The notes under the pieces: generated by a model
Told to the model about the DNA's origin: nothing
Seen by the model: the letters and a program-made list of their open reading frames with translations, nothing else
Databases searched by the model: none
Part shown: positions 1-8,973 of the stretch, piece by piece
Position numbering within the stretch: the first letter of the stretch is position 1
Layout: every line of letters begins with the position of its first letter
Source: Herbaspirillum frisingense GSF30
GTDB lineage: Bacteria; Pseudomonadota; Gammaproteobacteria; Burkholderiales; Burkholderiaceae_D
Length of the DNA stretch: 64,000 nucleotides
Direction of reading: 5' to 3'
Assembly: GCF_000300975.2 (NCBI RefSeq)
Contig: NZ_AEEC02000015.1
Location: 1-64,000, forward strand
Translations under genes and position numbers: made by a program

Positions 1-1
1 C

Positions 2-244
2 GCCAAGAAGGTTGCAGCTCCGAAGGCAGCAGCCAAGAAGGTCGCAGCTCCGAAGGCAGCTGCCAAGAAGGTTGCAGCTCCGAAGGCAGCCGCACCGAAG
101 GCAGCAGCTCCGAAGGCAGCCCCCAAGAAGGCCGCCGCTCCGAAGAAGGCAGCCGCCAAGCCGGCAGCTGCAGCACCGGCCGCCAAGACCGTGCTGAACC
201 CGGCCGCCGCATGGCCGTTCCCGACCGGCGCTGGCCGTCCGTAA
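2..244 (+). CDS. Histone H1-like lysine/alanine-rich DNA-binding protein, C-terminal part
   Basis: Only the last 80 codons are present; the gene begins before the window. The visible part is almost entirely Lys, Ala and Pro, in repeats of the type AAPKAAAKKV. It ends with a non-repetitive tail, LNPAAAWPFPTGAGRP. Such tails occur on the histone H1-like proteins of Burkholderiales, which bind DNA through the positively charged repeats and are thought to help compact the nucleoid. The repeat makes several reading frames look open, but only this frame gives the Lys/Ala pattern and the Trp-Pro-Phe-Pro end. It is followed by a strong terminator. An AlgP-like name is also used for such proteins. Confidence 0.85.
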   Translation, partial: AKKVAAPKAAAKKVAAPKAAAKKVAAPKAAAPKAAAPKAAPKKAAAPKKAAAKPAAAAPAAKTVLNPAAAWPFPTGAGRP

Positions 245-283
245 GATCGGCGCGCGTCCCGTCTGAGTCCTTCAGACGAAAAG

Positions 284-319
284 CCGCTGTATGGCATGCC
301 GCCATGCAGCGGTTTTTTT
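284..319 (+). terminator. Rho-independent terminator of the histone H1-like gene
   Basis: A 12-bp stem (CCGCTGTATGGC pairing with GCCATGCAGCGG, one wobble pair) with a 5-nt loop is followed at once by seven T. The stretch from here to the yggT start at 493 shows no gene. Confidence 0.9.
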
Positions 320-492
320 ATACCCGCATTGCGGGCCGCAAGGCTCTGGCAATCACGAGGGATGGCACAATATATGAAGGATCGTGCGTGCCCGCCTCTG
401 CACCCACCTCTGCTTCGGTGCATGGCGTGAGGATTGCACCGATGTCGCATGCACTCTAGTATGTGCCCTGCCTCTCACTGATGGAGAACCCT

Positions 493-1032
493 GTGCTGCA
501 TAGTATTTTCACGATGATCGTCAATGCCGTTGCCAGCATCCTGGCCGGTGTCATGCTGCTGCGTTTCTGGATGCAGGTCGTGCGCGTGCGTCCGCCGCAA
601 TCGGTGGGCCAGTTCGTCTACCAGCTCTCGGACTGGCTGGTACGCCCCCTGCGCCGGGTGCTGCCGGGCGGGACCTATGACTGGGCATCCCTGCTGGGCG
701 CCTTCATCATCGTGCTGCTGTCCATCATCGCCATCCTCGGACTGCAGACCAATTTTGATTTCAAGCTCATCCTGCTCATCGCGCTGGAGCGCTTCTTCGA
801 ATGGATCTGCTATGGCTTCATGGCCACGCTGATCATCGAAGCCATCTTCAGCTGGGTCAATCCCTATGCGCCGTTGGCGCCCTTCGTGCGCGCGCTCAAC
901 GAACCACTGCTGCGCCCGCTGCGCCGTATCATCCCGCCACTGGGTGGCGTGGACCTGTCGCCGCTGGTGCTGCTGATCCTGCTGCAGATCGCCGTGCGGG
1001 TGGTCAGCGGCCTGTTGTTCGGGGCGGTCTGA
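493..1032 (+). CDS. yggT: YggT family integral membrane protein
   Basis: A 179-residue hydrophobic protein with the two YGGT repeats of the family. One contains RPLRRVLPGG after a first membrane helix. The second, near the end, contains RPLRRIIPPLGGVDLSPL, a hallmark of the family. Four or more membrane helices are visible. The role is poorly defined; relatives have been tied to osmotic tolerance and cell-division or secretion functions. I chose the GTG at 493 because GGAG lies six bases ahead of it and homologues begin at this Leu-His-Ser-Ile-Phe segment. In-frame starts at 463 (GTG) and 481 (ATG) lack a ribosome site. A two-way terminator follows. Confidence 0.85.
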   Translation: MLHSIFTMIVNAVASILAGVMLLRFWMQVVRVRPPQSVGQFVYQLSDWLVRPLRRVLPGGTYDWASLLGAFIIVLLSIIAILGLQTNFDFKLILLIALERFFEWICYGFMATLIIEAIFSWVNPYAPLAPFVRALNEPLLRPLRRIIPPLGGVDLSPLVLLILLQIAVRVVSGLLFGAV

Positions 1033-1058
1033 CGATCCTCGTTGATCATCGCTGGGAC

Positions 1059-1095
1059 GAAAAAAGAGCCGGACTTGTCCGGCTCTTCTGTTTTG
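1059..1095. terminator. Bidirectional terminator between yggT and the peroxiredoxin gene
   Basis: A perfect 9-bp stem, AGAGCCGGA/TCCGGCTCT, with a 4-nt loop has A-rich sequence on its left and T-rich sequence on its right. It can therefore stop transcripts from both convergent genes. Confidence 0.85.
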
Positions 1096-1149
1096 TAGCG
1101 CTGCGCCGGGGCATCGAAGACACGGCGGGCATCATCGTCATTGCCCTGG

Positions 1150-1737
1150 TCAGCGTTTCTGCCGGTCCGCCCACTGCTGCAGTGCCTGCATCGTGTTTTC
1201 CACGTGCTTCTCCGGATTCATGTCGGTGTATTCGTAGAGGATGGCATGGTCGGGTGTGATCACGTAGGACGTGCGGCTGGCATAACCGGTCACCTTCATG
1301 AACTGCGCGTCATAGGCCTTCATGATCTTCTTGTCGACATCGGCCGCCACGGCGAATTTGCTGCGGCATTCGCTGACCGAGAACTTGTTGAGGGTCTCGA
1401 TATCGTCACCGGACACGCCAATCACCGTCGCCCCCAGTGCCTTGTAGCGATCCACTGCCTCGGCGAAGAGGTGGGCTTCGATGGTGCAACCCGAGGTGAA
1501 GGCCGCCGGGTAGAAATACAGCACCACCGGGCCCTTCTTGAGCGCGGCCGAGAGCGAGAAGGTCGAGACCTGTCCACCCAGCGAGGCCGGCGCCGAAAAC
1601 TCGGGGGCCTTGTCGCCGGGTTTGAGTGCCGCCAGCGCCAGCGGTGAAGCCAGCGTTGCCGCCAGCAGCGCGCCGCCGGCAATCAGACCTCGCAGGAAGA
1701 GACGTACCTGGCGCGGCGAGGATGAATGGTCTGGCAT
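1150..1737 (-). CDS. Exported peroxiredoxin (BCP/AhpC-TSA type)
   Basis: A thiol peroxidase of 195 residues that should reduce hydrogen peroxide or organic peroxides. A signal peptide (hydrophobic residues about 14-36, ending SPLALAA) precedes the thioredoxin-fold domain, so it probably acts in the periplasm. The peroxidatic site is PAAFTSGCTIE with Cys84. A second Cys near residue 124 could be the resolving partner. The start at 1737 has AGGAG seven bases upstream; a longer in-frame start has no such support. It is the last gene of a minus-strand run, 59 bp after a PfkB kinase, and ends at a two-way terminator. The reductant is not evident, though a TlpA-like thioredoxin lies at the other end of the same run. 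Confidence 0.85.
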   Translation of the reverse strand: MPDHSSSPRQVRLFLRGLIAGGALLAATLASPLALAALKPGDKAPEFSAPASLGGQVSTFSLSAALKKGPVVLYFYPAAFTSGCTIEAHLFAEAVDRYKALGATVIGVSGDDIETLNKFSVSECRSKFAVAADVDKKIMKAYDAQFMKVTGYASRTSYVITPDHAILYEYTDMNPEKHVENTMQALQQWADRQKR

Positions 1738-1796
1738 GATCGATCTCCTGGTCTGTCTTGCGAATGGCCTGTGCAGAGGCGACGTGCGTTCCGGTC

Positions 1797-2732
1797 TCAA
1801 CCGAAGCGGTAACCGAAAGCCTTGTGGAAGCGCTCTTCGATCTCGGCACGCGAGGGCGCATGGTTCTGCGGACCTTGCGACGCGATCTTGATCGAACCCA
1901 TCAGGCTGGCCAGGCGACCGGTGGTTTCCCAGTCATAGCCTTCGGTCAGACCGTACAGCATGCCGGCGCGGAAAGCGTCGCCACAGCCGGTGGGGTCGGC
2001 GATGCGGTCAGCCGGTACGCAGGGGATATCGAACTTCTGGCCAGCCACGAAGATTTCCGCGCCCAGTTCGCCGCGGGTGACCACCAGGGCCTTGATCCGT
2101 TCGGCGATCTGCGTCAGCGTCAGCCCGGTACGGGCCGTCAGCAGCTCGGCTTCGTAGTCGTTCACTGCGACATAGGTGGCCAGGTCGATGAAGTTCTTCA
2201 GGTCATTGCCGTCGAACATGGGCATGCCCTGGCCCGGATCGAAGATCAGCGGGATGCCGAGTTCGGCCGCCTGCTGTGCGTGCTGCAGCATGCCGTCGCG
2301 ACCATCCGGCGCCACGATGGCGAACTTGACCGGGCCGGCATCGGCGACCTTGTTCTCATGCGACCAAGTCATCGCGCCCGGGTGGAAGGCGGTGATCTGG
2401 TTGCTGTCGGCATCGGTGGTGATGAAGCATTGGGCGGTGAACGAGTCCTCGATCTGGCGCACGCAGCGGGTGGAGATATCCAGTGCCGCGAAGCGTTCCA
2501 TATAGGGCGCGCTGTCCAGGCCGACGGTAGCCATCACGATGGGCTCGCCACCCAGCAGCTTCAGGTTGTAGGCGATGTTGCCGGCGCAACCGCCGAACTC
2601 GCGACGCATGGTCGGGACCAGGAAGGATACGTTGACCTTGTGCAACTGGTCGGCCAGCAGTGCTTCGGCAAAGCGGCCCTCGTATTGCATGATGTTGTCG
2701 TAAGCGAGAGAACCGCAGATCAGTGAGCTCAT
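1797..2732 (-). CDS. PfkB-family carbohydrate/nucleoside kinase (adenosine kinase-like)
   Basis: A ribokinase-superfamily kinase of 311 residues. The N-terminal glycine motif appears as FGGCAGNIAYNLKLLGG near residue 50. The C-terminal signature DPTGCGDAFRAG is near residue 250, and its Asp is the catalytic base. Betaproteobacterial proteins starting MSSLICGSLAYDNIM are often labelled adenosine kinase, but the substrate cannot be read from the sequence alone. I chose the ATG at 2732 by homology; its upstream sequence has only a weak ribosome site. It sits between the DUF3426 gene and an exported peroxiredoxin on the same strand. Confidence 0.8.
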   Translation of the reverse strand: MSSLICGSLAYDNIMQYEGRFAEALLADQLHKVNVSFLVPTMRREFGGCAGNIAYNLKLLGGEPIVMATVGLDSAPYMERFAALDISTRCVRQIEDSFTAQCFITTDADSNQITAFHPGAMTWSHENKVADAGPVKFAIVAPDGRDGMLQHAQQAAELGIPLIFDPGQGMPMFDGNDLKNFIDLATYVAVNDYEAELLTARTGLTLTQIAERIKALVVTRGELGAEIFVAGQKFDIPCVPADRIADPTGCGDAFRAGMLYGLTEGYDWETTGRLASLMGSIKIASQGPQNHAPSRAEIEERFHKAFGYRFG

Positions 2733-2834
2733 GGAGATGGCCGCCGGGAAAAGTGAATGATGCCGCATTGTAGAAGAAAAGCGGCACGCAGGCAGCACCT
2801 CACGGTGCAAGGACAGGCCGGAGACAGGGCCGGA

Positions 2835-4109
2835 TCAGGGATAGAACAGGTAGATGCGATACCCCGACACCAGCGCATCCTTGAGCTCGAAGTTGAGCTT
2901 GATCTGGCGCTCGCTGTCAGCGGCCAGGCCGCTGTCGATCAGGCCGGCATCGGCAAGATAGTCGCGTGGACGGAAGACCTTTCGCACCACGGCCTTCTCG
3001 TCATCGTTGTTGAGGGTGAGTTCGATGTGCGGCCAGGCCTGGGCGCTGGTGCCGCGATTGCGCATCACGATGGACAGCGCATAGACGTTCTGGTTGGGCG
3101 GTACCACCTGCAATTCATTGGATTCCAGCGAGAGCCGGTCGATCTCGGCCGGTAATCCCACCGTGCAATGCAAGGCGACGCACATGCCATTGAGCATGGG
3201 GCGCAACACCGGCACCGAGGCCGCCAGCGGGTTGCGCCAGTAATAGAGCGATTGCAGCAGCAGCACCGGCACCATCACGCCGGCCAGCACCATCATCAGC
3301 ATCTTCATCGCATGGCCGACGCGCGCCTTGCGCTCGGCACGCTTGACGAAACCGGGCTCGTCGGCCGCCTGCTGCTCATCGACGGCAGCGCGATCCTCGT
3401 CTTCCAGGCTCTCTTCGCGCTCGATCGGTGCGGACTCGACGTCATGCGTGACATCTGCCGATGCTGGCGGCGTTTCATTGTCGATCCTGAAGACGGCCGC
3501 GACCTCGGGCGGTGCCGCCAGGTCTTCGGCCGGGTCGGAGGAGCGCCGTAGCAGGGCGCCGGTATCGAGGTCATCGCCCTCGGCAAGCCCGGTCTGATCC
3601 GGCTTGTCGTTGTCCACAGGCTGGGACAGCTTCAGGGGCGCGCCGAGATCCGGGATATAGCCCGGGCTGGCGGGGGAGCGGAACACCTTGGGTTCCGCGA
3701 TCAGCGGAATGGCGGCCGTGGTCGGGGGCGCCGGAGTTGCCGGTGTCGCTGGGGTCTCCGCCATCGGTGGTGCTGCTTCTGATGCAGCAGGTGCCACCGG
3801 CAGCCTGACCTCGGGTAGCGGGTCGGGCTGGGGCTGGAAAGAGGGGGAGGCCGAGGGCGGGTTGCGCCTGGCTGTGATGGCGGGCGCTGCTGATGCAGTG
3901 GCCGCTGCAGGGAGTGCGCCGGCCTGCGCCTTGCTGCCCGGAATCGGCTGGTAATGACCGTCGGCGATGCTGGGCTCGACCAGGAACTCATTACCGTTGA
4001 AGACTTCGCGGCAACTGCCGCAGCGTACCAGTCCGTTACGCAGCTTGAGCTGGTCGCTGGCGACCCTGAAGATGGTCAGGCAGTGCGGACACTGGGTCGC
4101 CAACGCCAT
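2835..4109 (-). CDS. Zinc-ribbon membrane protein with DUF3426
   Basis: A protein of 424 residues. The N-terminus carries an MJ0042-type zinc ribbon, with CPHC (Cys7, Cys10) and CGSC (Cys30, Cys33). A long Pro/Ala- and acid-rich linker follows, then one membrane helix around residues 268-290 (MKMLMMVLAGVMVPVLLLQS). The C-terminal globular DUF3426 domain should lie outside the membrane. The function is unknown. The gene starts 3 bp after prmA stops, a common arrangement in betaproteobacteria that suggests cotranscription. The linker accounts for the unusual length and compositional bias. Confidence 0.85.
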   Translation of the reverse strand: MALATQCPHCLTIFRVASDQLKLRNGLVRCGSCREVFNGNEFLVEPSIADGHYQPIPGSKAQAGALPAAATASAAPAITARRNPPSASPSFQPQPDPLPEVRLPVAPAASEAAPPMAETPATPATPAPPTTAAIPLIAEPKVFRSPASPGYIPDLGAPLKLSQPVDNDKPDQTGLAEGDDLDTGALLRRSSDPAEDLAAPPEVAAVFRIDNETPPASADVTHDVESAPIEREESLEDEDRAAVDEQQAADEPGFVKRAERKARVGHAMKMLMMVLAGVMVPVLLLQSLYYWRNPLAASVPVLRPMLNGMCVALHCTVGLPAEIDRLSLESNELQVVPPNQNVYALSIVMRNRGTSAQAWPHIELTLNNDDEKAVVRKVFRPRDYLADAGLIDSGLAADSERQIKLNFELKDALVSGYRIYLFYP

Positions 4110-4112
4110 GGA

Positions 4113-5027
4113 TTACTCCGGCAGGTGGCCTGCCAGCGCCACCCAGCCTTCATGCTCCGCCCATACCGAGAGCGTGATGTAGGGCGCATAGGCGGCGATG
4201 ACCTCCGTGGCCTGGCGCGCCAGCACACCCGACAGCACCAGGGACCCGCCGGCACGCACGCGGCCAGCCAGCATGGGCGCCATCAGTTGCAGCGGGCCGG
4301 CCAGGATATTGGCGACCACGACGTCGAACTTTTCACCTTCCGGGTAGGCCTGGGCGAAGGGTTCTGGCAGATAGTAGGTCGCGCTGCAGTGATTGCGTTC
4401 GGTATTGTGGTGGGCGGCTTCCAGCGCCTGCGGGTCGATGTCCACGCCAATGACCTGGGGGACGCCGATCTTGGCCGCGACCAGCGCGAGGATGCCCGAG
4501 CCACAACCGTAGTCCAGCAGGGTGCGGGCACTGGTGGAATTGCTTTCCAGCCATTCCATGCACAGCCGGGTGGTCGGATGGCTGCCAGTGCCGAAGGCCA
4601 GACCGGGGTCCAGTTCCAGCACCAGAGCATCGGGATCGGCCGGCGCTTCGTGCCAGCTCGGCACGACCCAGATACGCTGGCCTATGTGGATGGGCTCGAA
4701 CTGGGATTGCGTCAGGCGCACCCAGTCCTGCTCTTCCACGTTACGCGTCGCAAAGGGCAGGGCATAGTCCAGGCCGATGGCCTTGGCCGCATCGGTCACG
4801 ATGGCGGCGTGGTCGGCATCCTTGCCGGCCAACGCTACCACGCGGCTGCGGTCCCAGGCAGCTTCCTCCGGCTCCATGCCGGGTTCGCCGAAGAGCGGAC
4901 GCTCGGCGTCCGTCCCTTCGTCCGCATCTTCCACCGACACCGACAGGGCGCCAGATTCCATCAAGGCGTCGGACAGTGCCTCCGCCTCTTCCCGCGCCAC
5001 TTCGATGACGATTTCTACCCAAGCCAT
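4113..5027 (-). CDS. prmA: Ribosomal protein L11 methyltransferase
   Basis: PrmA uses S-adenosylmethionine to trimethylate amino groups of ribosomal protein L11 in the cytoplasm. The 304-residue product has the family's normal length and layout. An N-terminal substrate-recognition domain is followed by the segment [19 protein letters not shown]. The SAM-binding motif [13 protein letters not shown] lies near residue 170, and [12 protein letters not shown] follows. It sits between accC and the DUF3426 gene in a minus-strand run. Loss of PrmA is tolerated in E. coli, so the gene is a modifier rather than an essential ribosome factor. Confidence 0.95.
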   Translation of the reverse strand: MAWVEIVIEVAREEAEALSDALMESGALSVSVEDADEGTDAERPLFGEPGMEPEEAAWDRSRVVALAGKDADHAAIVTDAAKAIGLDYALPFATRNVEEQDWVRLTQSQFEPIHIGQRIWVVPSWHEAPADPDALVLELDPGLAFGTGSHPTTRLCMEWLESNSTSARTLLDYGCGSGILALVAAKIGVPQVIGVDIDPQALEAAHHNTERNHCSATYYLPEPFAQAYPEGEKFDVVVANILAGPLQLMAPMLAGRVRAGGSLVLSGVLARQATEVIAAYAPYITLSVWAEHEGWVALAGHLPE

Positions 5028-5100
5028 GTGCCTGCCTTTGCTGTTGCGTGATGTTGCATGATGTTGCGCGTTGTTGCTTGTTGTTGCGATTGGAGCGTGC

Positions 5101-6480
5101 TTACTTCTTCAGCGACTTTTCCGCATCCGGCGCCGTCGGACGTTCCGACAACTTATGTTCCAGATAATGGATATTGGTTCCGCCTTCGAAGAAACGGGCA
5201 TCGACCATCAGCTCGCGGTGCAGCGGGATATTGGTCGAAATGCCTTCCACCACCATTTCCGACAGGGCGATCTGCATGCGACGGATGGCCTGTTCGCGGG
5301 TGGCGCCGTAGGCGATCACCTTGCCGACCATGGAATCATAGTTGGGCGGCACGAAATAGCCGGAGTAGGCATGCGAATCGACGCGGATGCCAGGACCACC
5401 CGGTACGTGCCAGGAAGTGATGCGGCCCGGCGAGGGGATGAACTTGAACGGGTCCTCGGCATTGATGCGGCACTCGATGGCGTGGCCCTTCAGCTCGATG
5501 TCGCGCTGGCGGTAACGCAGCTTCTCGCCTGCGGCGATGCGGATCTGCTCCTGCACGATGTCCACGCCGGTGATCATCTCGGTGACCGGGTGCTCGACCT
5601 GCACGCGGGTGTTCATCTCGATGAAGTAGAACTCTTCGTTTTCGTACAGGAATTCGAAGGTACCGGCGCCACGGTAGTTCATCTTGCGGCAGGCTTCGGC
5701 GCAGCGTTCGCCGATCTTCTCGATGATCTTGCGCGGGATGCCCGGTGCCGGTGCTTCCTCGATCACCTTCTGGTGGCGGCGCTGCATGGAGCAGTCGCGT
5801 TCGCCCAGCCAGATGGCTTGCTTGTGCTCGTCGGCCAGGATCTGGATTTCCACGTGACGCGGATTTTCCAGATACTTCTCCATATAGACTTCCGGATTGC
5901 CAAAGGCGGCACCGGCTTCGGTCTTGGTCATGGTCACGGCATTGATCAGCGCCGCTTCCGTATGCACCACGCGCATGCCGCGACCACCGCCGCCGCCAGC
6001 GGCCTTGATGATGACCGGATAGCCGATCTTGCGGGCGATCTGGACGATTTCCTTGGGGTTGTCCGGCAGCGCGCCTTCCGAACCGGGCACGCAGGGCACG
6101 CCGGCGCGGATCATGGCCTGCTTGGCCGAGACCTTGTCACCCATCATGCGGATGTTTTCCGCGCGCGGGCCGATGAAGACGAAGCCGGACTGTTCCACGC
6201 GCTCGGCGAAATCGGCGTTTTCCGACAGGAAGCCATAACCCGGGTGGATCGCCTGGGCATCGGTCACTTCAGCCGCGCTGATGATGGCCGGCATGTTCAG
6301 GTAGGACAGCGCGGAAGGGGCCGGGCCGATGCAGACCGACTCATCGGCCAGCTTTACGTACTTGGCTTCGCGGTCGGCCTCGGAGTGCACGACCACGGTC
6401 TTGATACCCAATTCGCGGCAGGCGCGCTGGATGCGCAGGGCAATTTCGCCACGGTTGGCGATGAGGATTTTTTCAAACAT
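5101..6480 (-). CDS. accC: Acetyl-CoA carboxylase, biotin carboxylase subunit
   Basis: AccC carboxylates the biotin carried by AccB, using ATP and bicarbonate, in the first committed step of fatty-acid synthesis. The 459-residue product opens with the conserved [17 protein letters not shown], which fixes the start at 6480. It also carries the glycine-rich ATP-grasp loop [14 protein letters not shown] near residue 160 and the active-site segment [16 protein letters not shown] near residue 285. It is slightly longer than the E. coli protein because of a polar Lys-rich tail. It lies 103 bp after accB on the same strand, the usual accBC pairing. Confidence 0.97.
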   Translation of the reverse strand: MFEKILIANRGEIALRIQRACRELGIKTVVVHSEADREAKYVKLADESVCIGPAPSALSYLNMPAIISAAEVTDAQAIHPGYGFLSENADFAERVEQSGFVFIGPRAENIRMMGDKVSAKQAMIRAGVPCVPGSEGALPDNPKEIVQIARKIGYPVIIKAAGGGGGRGMRVVHTEAALINAVTMTKTEAGAAFGNPEVYMEKYLENPRHVEIQILADEHKQAIWLGERDCSMQRRHQKVIEEAPAPGIPRKIIEKIGERCAEACRKMNYRGAGTFEFLYENEEFYFIEMNTRVQVEHPVTEMITGVDIVQEQIRIAAGEKLRYRQRDIELKGHAIECRINAEDPFKFIPSPGRITSWHVPGGPGIRVDSHAYSGYFVPPNYDSMVGKVIAYGATREQAIRRMQIALSEMVVEGISTNIPLHRELMVDARFFEGGTNIHYLEHKLSERPTAPDAEKSLKK

Positions 6481-6583
6481 AACAGGAATGGGACGTCGCC
6501 AGTTCAAGCGTTATAGGTTCCGGAGGAGGGCCGTATCCGTAAGGACCACCGACCCTGCCGACCAGGCCAGGGACTGAATGCGA

Positions 6584-7054
6584 TCAGCCCAGCACGAACA
6601 GCGGCTGGCCGAACTCGACCGCCTGGCCGTTTTCCACCAGGATCTGCTTGACCACGCCACCCTTGTCGGCGTCGATCTCGTTGAGCAGCTTCATGGCTTC
6701 GATGATGCACAGGGTGTCGCCTTCCTTGACTTCCTTGCCCACTTCCACGAAGGCCGGAGCGCCCGGTGCCGAGGAGCGGTAGAACGTGCCGACCATGGGC
6801 GACTTGACGATATGACCTTCCGGCACGGCAGCTGCGGCCGGCGCGGCCGGCGCAGCGGCGGCCACCGGAGCGGCTGCCACGGGGGCAGCGGCCGGGGCAT
6901 AGGCCTGCTGTTGCGGAACCATCACCACCTGGTTCTGCGCATTCGGGGACGACTTGACGATCCTGACCTTGCTTTCGCCTTCGGTGACTTCCAGCTCTTC
7001 GATCGCCGATTCAGCAACCAGGTCGATCAGCGTCTTGAGTTTTCGTAAATCCAT
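6584..7054 (-). CDS. accB: Acetyl-CoA carboxylase, biotin carboxyl carrier protein
   Basis: A 156-residue carrier whose lysine in EAMKL (Lys122) is biotinylated and shuttles carboxyl groups from AccC to the carboxyltransferase. The N-terminal domain ([16 protein letters not shown]) is joined to the biotinyl domain by an Ala/Pro-rich hinge at about residues 50-80. The thumb-containing biotinyl domain begins at [20 protein letters not shown] lies six bases before the start. It is the first of the accBC pair; the 124 bp upstream, after aroQ, may hold a promoter, but I could not define one. Confidence 0.97.
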   Translation of the reverse strand: MDLRKLKTLIDLVAESAIEELEVTEGESKVRIVKSSPNAQNQVVMVPQQQAYAPAAAPVAAAPVAAAAPAAPAAAAVPEGHIVKSPMVGTFYRSSAPGAPAFVEVGKEVKEGDTLCIIEAMKLLNEIDADKGGVVKQILVENGQAVEFGQPLFVLG

Positions 7055-7178
7055 TTGAATCCCTCGGAATGTAGATAAGTAGTATTAGAGAAGCGCCAGC
7101 GCTCTGTCGCGGCCGGCAGGTTCAGTCAAGGTCTTGCAGTACGTGAAACGATCCGTTCGGGACGGGGCGGGCCCGCCG

Positions 7179-7616
7179 TCAGGATTGACGCAGCCAATGG
7201 TCCACGGCCATGCGATAGCCGTCGACACCGAAGCCGCACAGGACTGCCCGGGCAATGCCGGACAGGTAGGAAAAATGCCGGAACTGCTCACGTTGGTGGA
7301 TATTGGAGATATGCACCTCGATGAAGGGAATCGCCACCCCGGCCAGCGCATCGCGCAGCGCCACGCTGGTATGGGTCAGTCCACCCGGGTTGATGATGAT
7401 GCCGTCCACCCCTTCGTGGCGGGCCTGATGGATGCGGTCGATCAGCGCACCTTCATGGTTGCTCTGGAACGCGACCAGGGCCGCACCGGCGGCCCGGGCC
7501 TGGTCTTGCGCGCGCTGCTCGATATCAGCCAGCGTGGTGGATCCGTAGACTTCCGGCTCCCGGGTCCCGAGCAGATTCAGGTTCGGGCCATTGAGCAGGA
7601 GAAGCTGTTTTGCCAT
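7179..7616 (-). CDS. aroQ: Type II 3-dehydroquinate dehydratase
   Basis: This enzyme dehydrates 3-dehydroquinate to 3-dehydroshikimate, the third step of the shikimate pathway. The 145-residue length is standard. It shows [20 protein letters not shown] with catalytic Tyr24, the SNHEGALID segment, [16 protein letters not shown], and the catalytic His in [14 protein letters not shown]. It precedes accBC on the minus strand, a common betaproteobacterial order. Another shikimate gene, aroE, lies separately at 14.7 kb. Confidence 0.96.
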   Translation of the reverse strand: MAKQLLLLNGPNLNLLGTREPEVYGSTTLADIEQRAQDQARAAGAALVAFQSNHEGALIDRIHQARHEGVDGIIINPGGLTHTSVALRDALAGVAIPFIEVHISNIHQREQFRHFSYLSGIARAVLCGFGVDGYRMAVDHWLRQS

Positions 7617-7738
7617 GGAGATTAAGCTCCGTTTGACGACGATGCGCGCATTTTGCCGTCAAATGGCATCATTTGGCAAGAAAAACTTTCTTTTCACGGA
7701 TTTGCAGTCGCGCATGCATTTGCGCCAGCGTTGCTCTA

Positions 7739-8260
7739 TCAGAGCTTGGAGAGGTCGGCACGCAGTTCATCGAACTTGATGCGACCCAGGTAGACCTTCT
7801 TGACTTTGCCGTCCTTGCCCACCAGAGCGGTGAAGGGGAGACCGCCTGCCTGATTGCCGAATTCCCGCAGCAAATCGGTGGCGCCGGTTCCGGCAACGAA
7901 GAGAGGATAGCGGATTTGGTACTTTTGCGCAAACTTGGCGATATTTTCCTGACTATCCACGCCAATTCCCAGAATTTGCACCGGCGCGATTTCCTGCTGC
8001 AAGGCTGTCAGCTCGGGCATTTCCTCCACGCAGGGGCCGCACCAGGTGGCCCAGAAGTTGACCACCAGCGGCCTACCCTTGTACTGCGCCAGCGACTGGG
8101 TCTGGCCGGTGGCATCCGGCATGGATTGCGACAGCAGCTGATTCAGCGCGAGCGTCTCGGGTGAGTCGGCGGGGTGGGCGCGATGGCTGGCATAGATGCC
8201 CACACCCACGCAAATCACGGCAACGACGGCCAACAGGATCACATTTTTCAGCTTCTTCAT
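7739..8260 (-). CDS. TlpA/ResA-like membrane-anchored thioredoxin
   Basis: A redoxin-type protein of 173 residues anchored by one N-terminal membrane helix (residues about 7-25). Its thioredoxin fold faces the periplasm, with the active site NFWATWCGPC (Cys74 and Cys77). The cis-proline loop appears as GGLPFTALVGKDG. Such proteins reduce disulfides in apocytochrome c or other periplasmic targets. The ATG at 8260 overlaps the stop codon of the upstream gene by one base (TGATG), so the two are translationally coupled; a GTG one codon earlier is also possible. Partners are not in the window apart from an exported peroxiredoxin further down the run. Confidence 0.88.
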   Translation of the reverse strand: MKKLKNVILLAVVAVICVGVGIYASHRAHPADSPETLALNQLLSQSMPDATGQTQSLAQYKGRPLVVNFWATWCGPCVEEMPELTALQQEIAPVQILGIGVDSQENIAKFAQKYQIRYPLFVAGTGATDLLREFGNQAGGLPFTALVGKDGKVKKVYLGRIKFDELRADLSKL

Positions 8261-8898
8261 CACATGTCTTCTTCTGAAGTGGTCTCGATCAGTTGCGCCA
8301 GGGCGGCGGCGTCGCCCCGGTCGGCACGTTTTCCGGGCGCCACGCGCAGGCTGCCGCGCAGATCATCTTCGTCGTACAGGGCCAGGTGCGCCAATTCCGG
8401 GTCGGCGCCGCGCTGGGGCAGCAGGAAACTCAGGGTCTCGACCGCCTGACCGGTGCGGAAGTGCGCCGTCTCGCCGACCTCGAAGTTCACATTCTTGTTG
8501 AGCAGGAAGATTTCCACATCCTTGGCGCTGGGCGAGAACAGCTGCAGGTGGATGTCCGAATGTTCACCTGCCGTGCCATTCCAGACTGCGCCGGTGATGC
8601 AAGGATTGAAATGTTGCAAATCCTGCATCAACTGCAGCGCTACCCGGCGCAGGTGCAAGAGGCGCGCCGGCTGGGTGTCGGCAAAGAAGAGTTCATTGTA
8701 GATGCGCACTTCTTCTTCGATCTGCTCGTTATCGGGCATGATCTCGCCCCTGGCCTTCTGGTTGCCCAGGATCTGGCGGGCGGCCTTGCGCTTGGCGCTG
8801 CCATAGTCGGCGCCGTCCTCGGCAATCATGCGGGCAGCGGCGGCGGCAATCTCTGCACGCAGTTGCTCGGTGGGGGAGGTGAATTCGAATTCAGACAT
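8260..8898 (-). CDS. Conserved hypothetical protein beside mpl
   Basis: A protein of 212 residues without a recognisable signal peptide or membrane helix. The N-terminal half is helical and polar (EQLRAEIAAAAARMIAEDG). The middle reads GTAGEHSDIHLQLFSPSAKD followed by VEIFLLNKN, faintly like a nucleotidyltransferase fold, but no clear GS-x-DxD motif is present. I do not assign a function. It is divergent from mpl (75 bp apart) and coupled by a TGATG overlap to the downstream thioredoxin gene. An ATG three codons earlier, at 8907, is an alternative start. The open frame continues antisense through mpl, but only this part looks like protein. Confidence 0.75.
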   Translation of the reverse strand: MSEFEFTSPTEQLRAEIAAAAARMIAEDGADYGSAKRKAARQILGNQKARGEIMPDNEQIEEEVRIYNELFFADTQPARLLHLRRVALQLMQDLQHFNPCITGAVWNGTAGEHSDIHLQLFSPSAKDVEIFLLNKNVNFEVGETAHFRTGQAVETLSFLLPQRGADPELAHLALYDEDDLRGSLRVAPGKRADRGDAAALAQLIETTSEEDM

Positions 8899-8973
8899 GG
8901 CCGCCATGATACTCGTTAGCGGTGGCGCCCGCCGCCTCAGGTAAAATCGCGGGATTACAGCCCAAGATTGACT

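Noticed and set aside
2-200. Periodic repeats that could suggest a CRISPR-like or minisatellite array
   Set aside because: The repeats encode Lys/Ala-rich histone H1-like protein in one frame and have no spacer structure.
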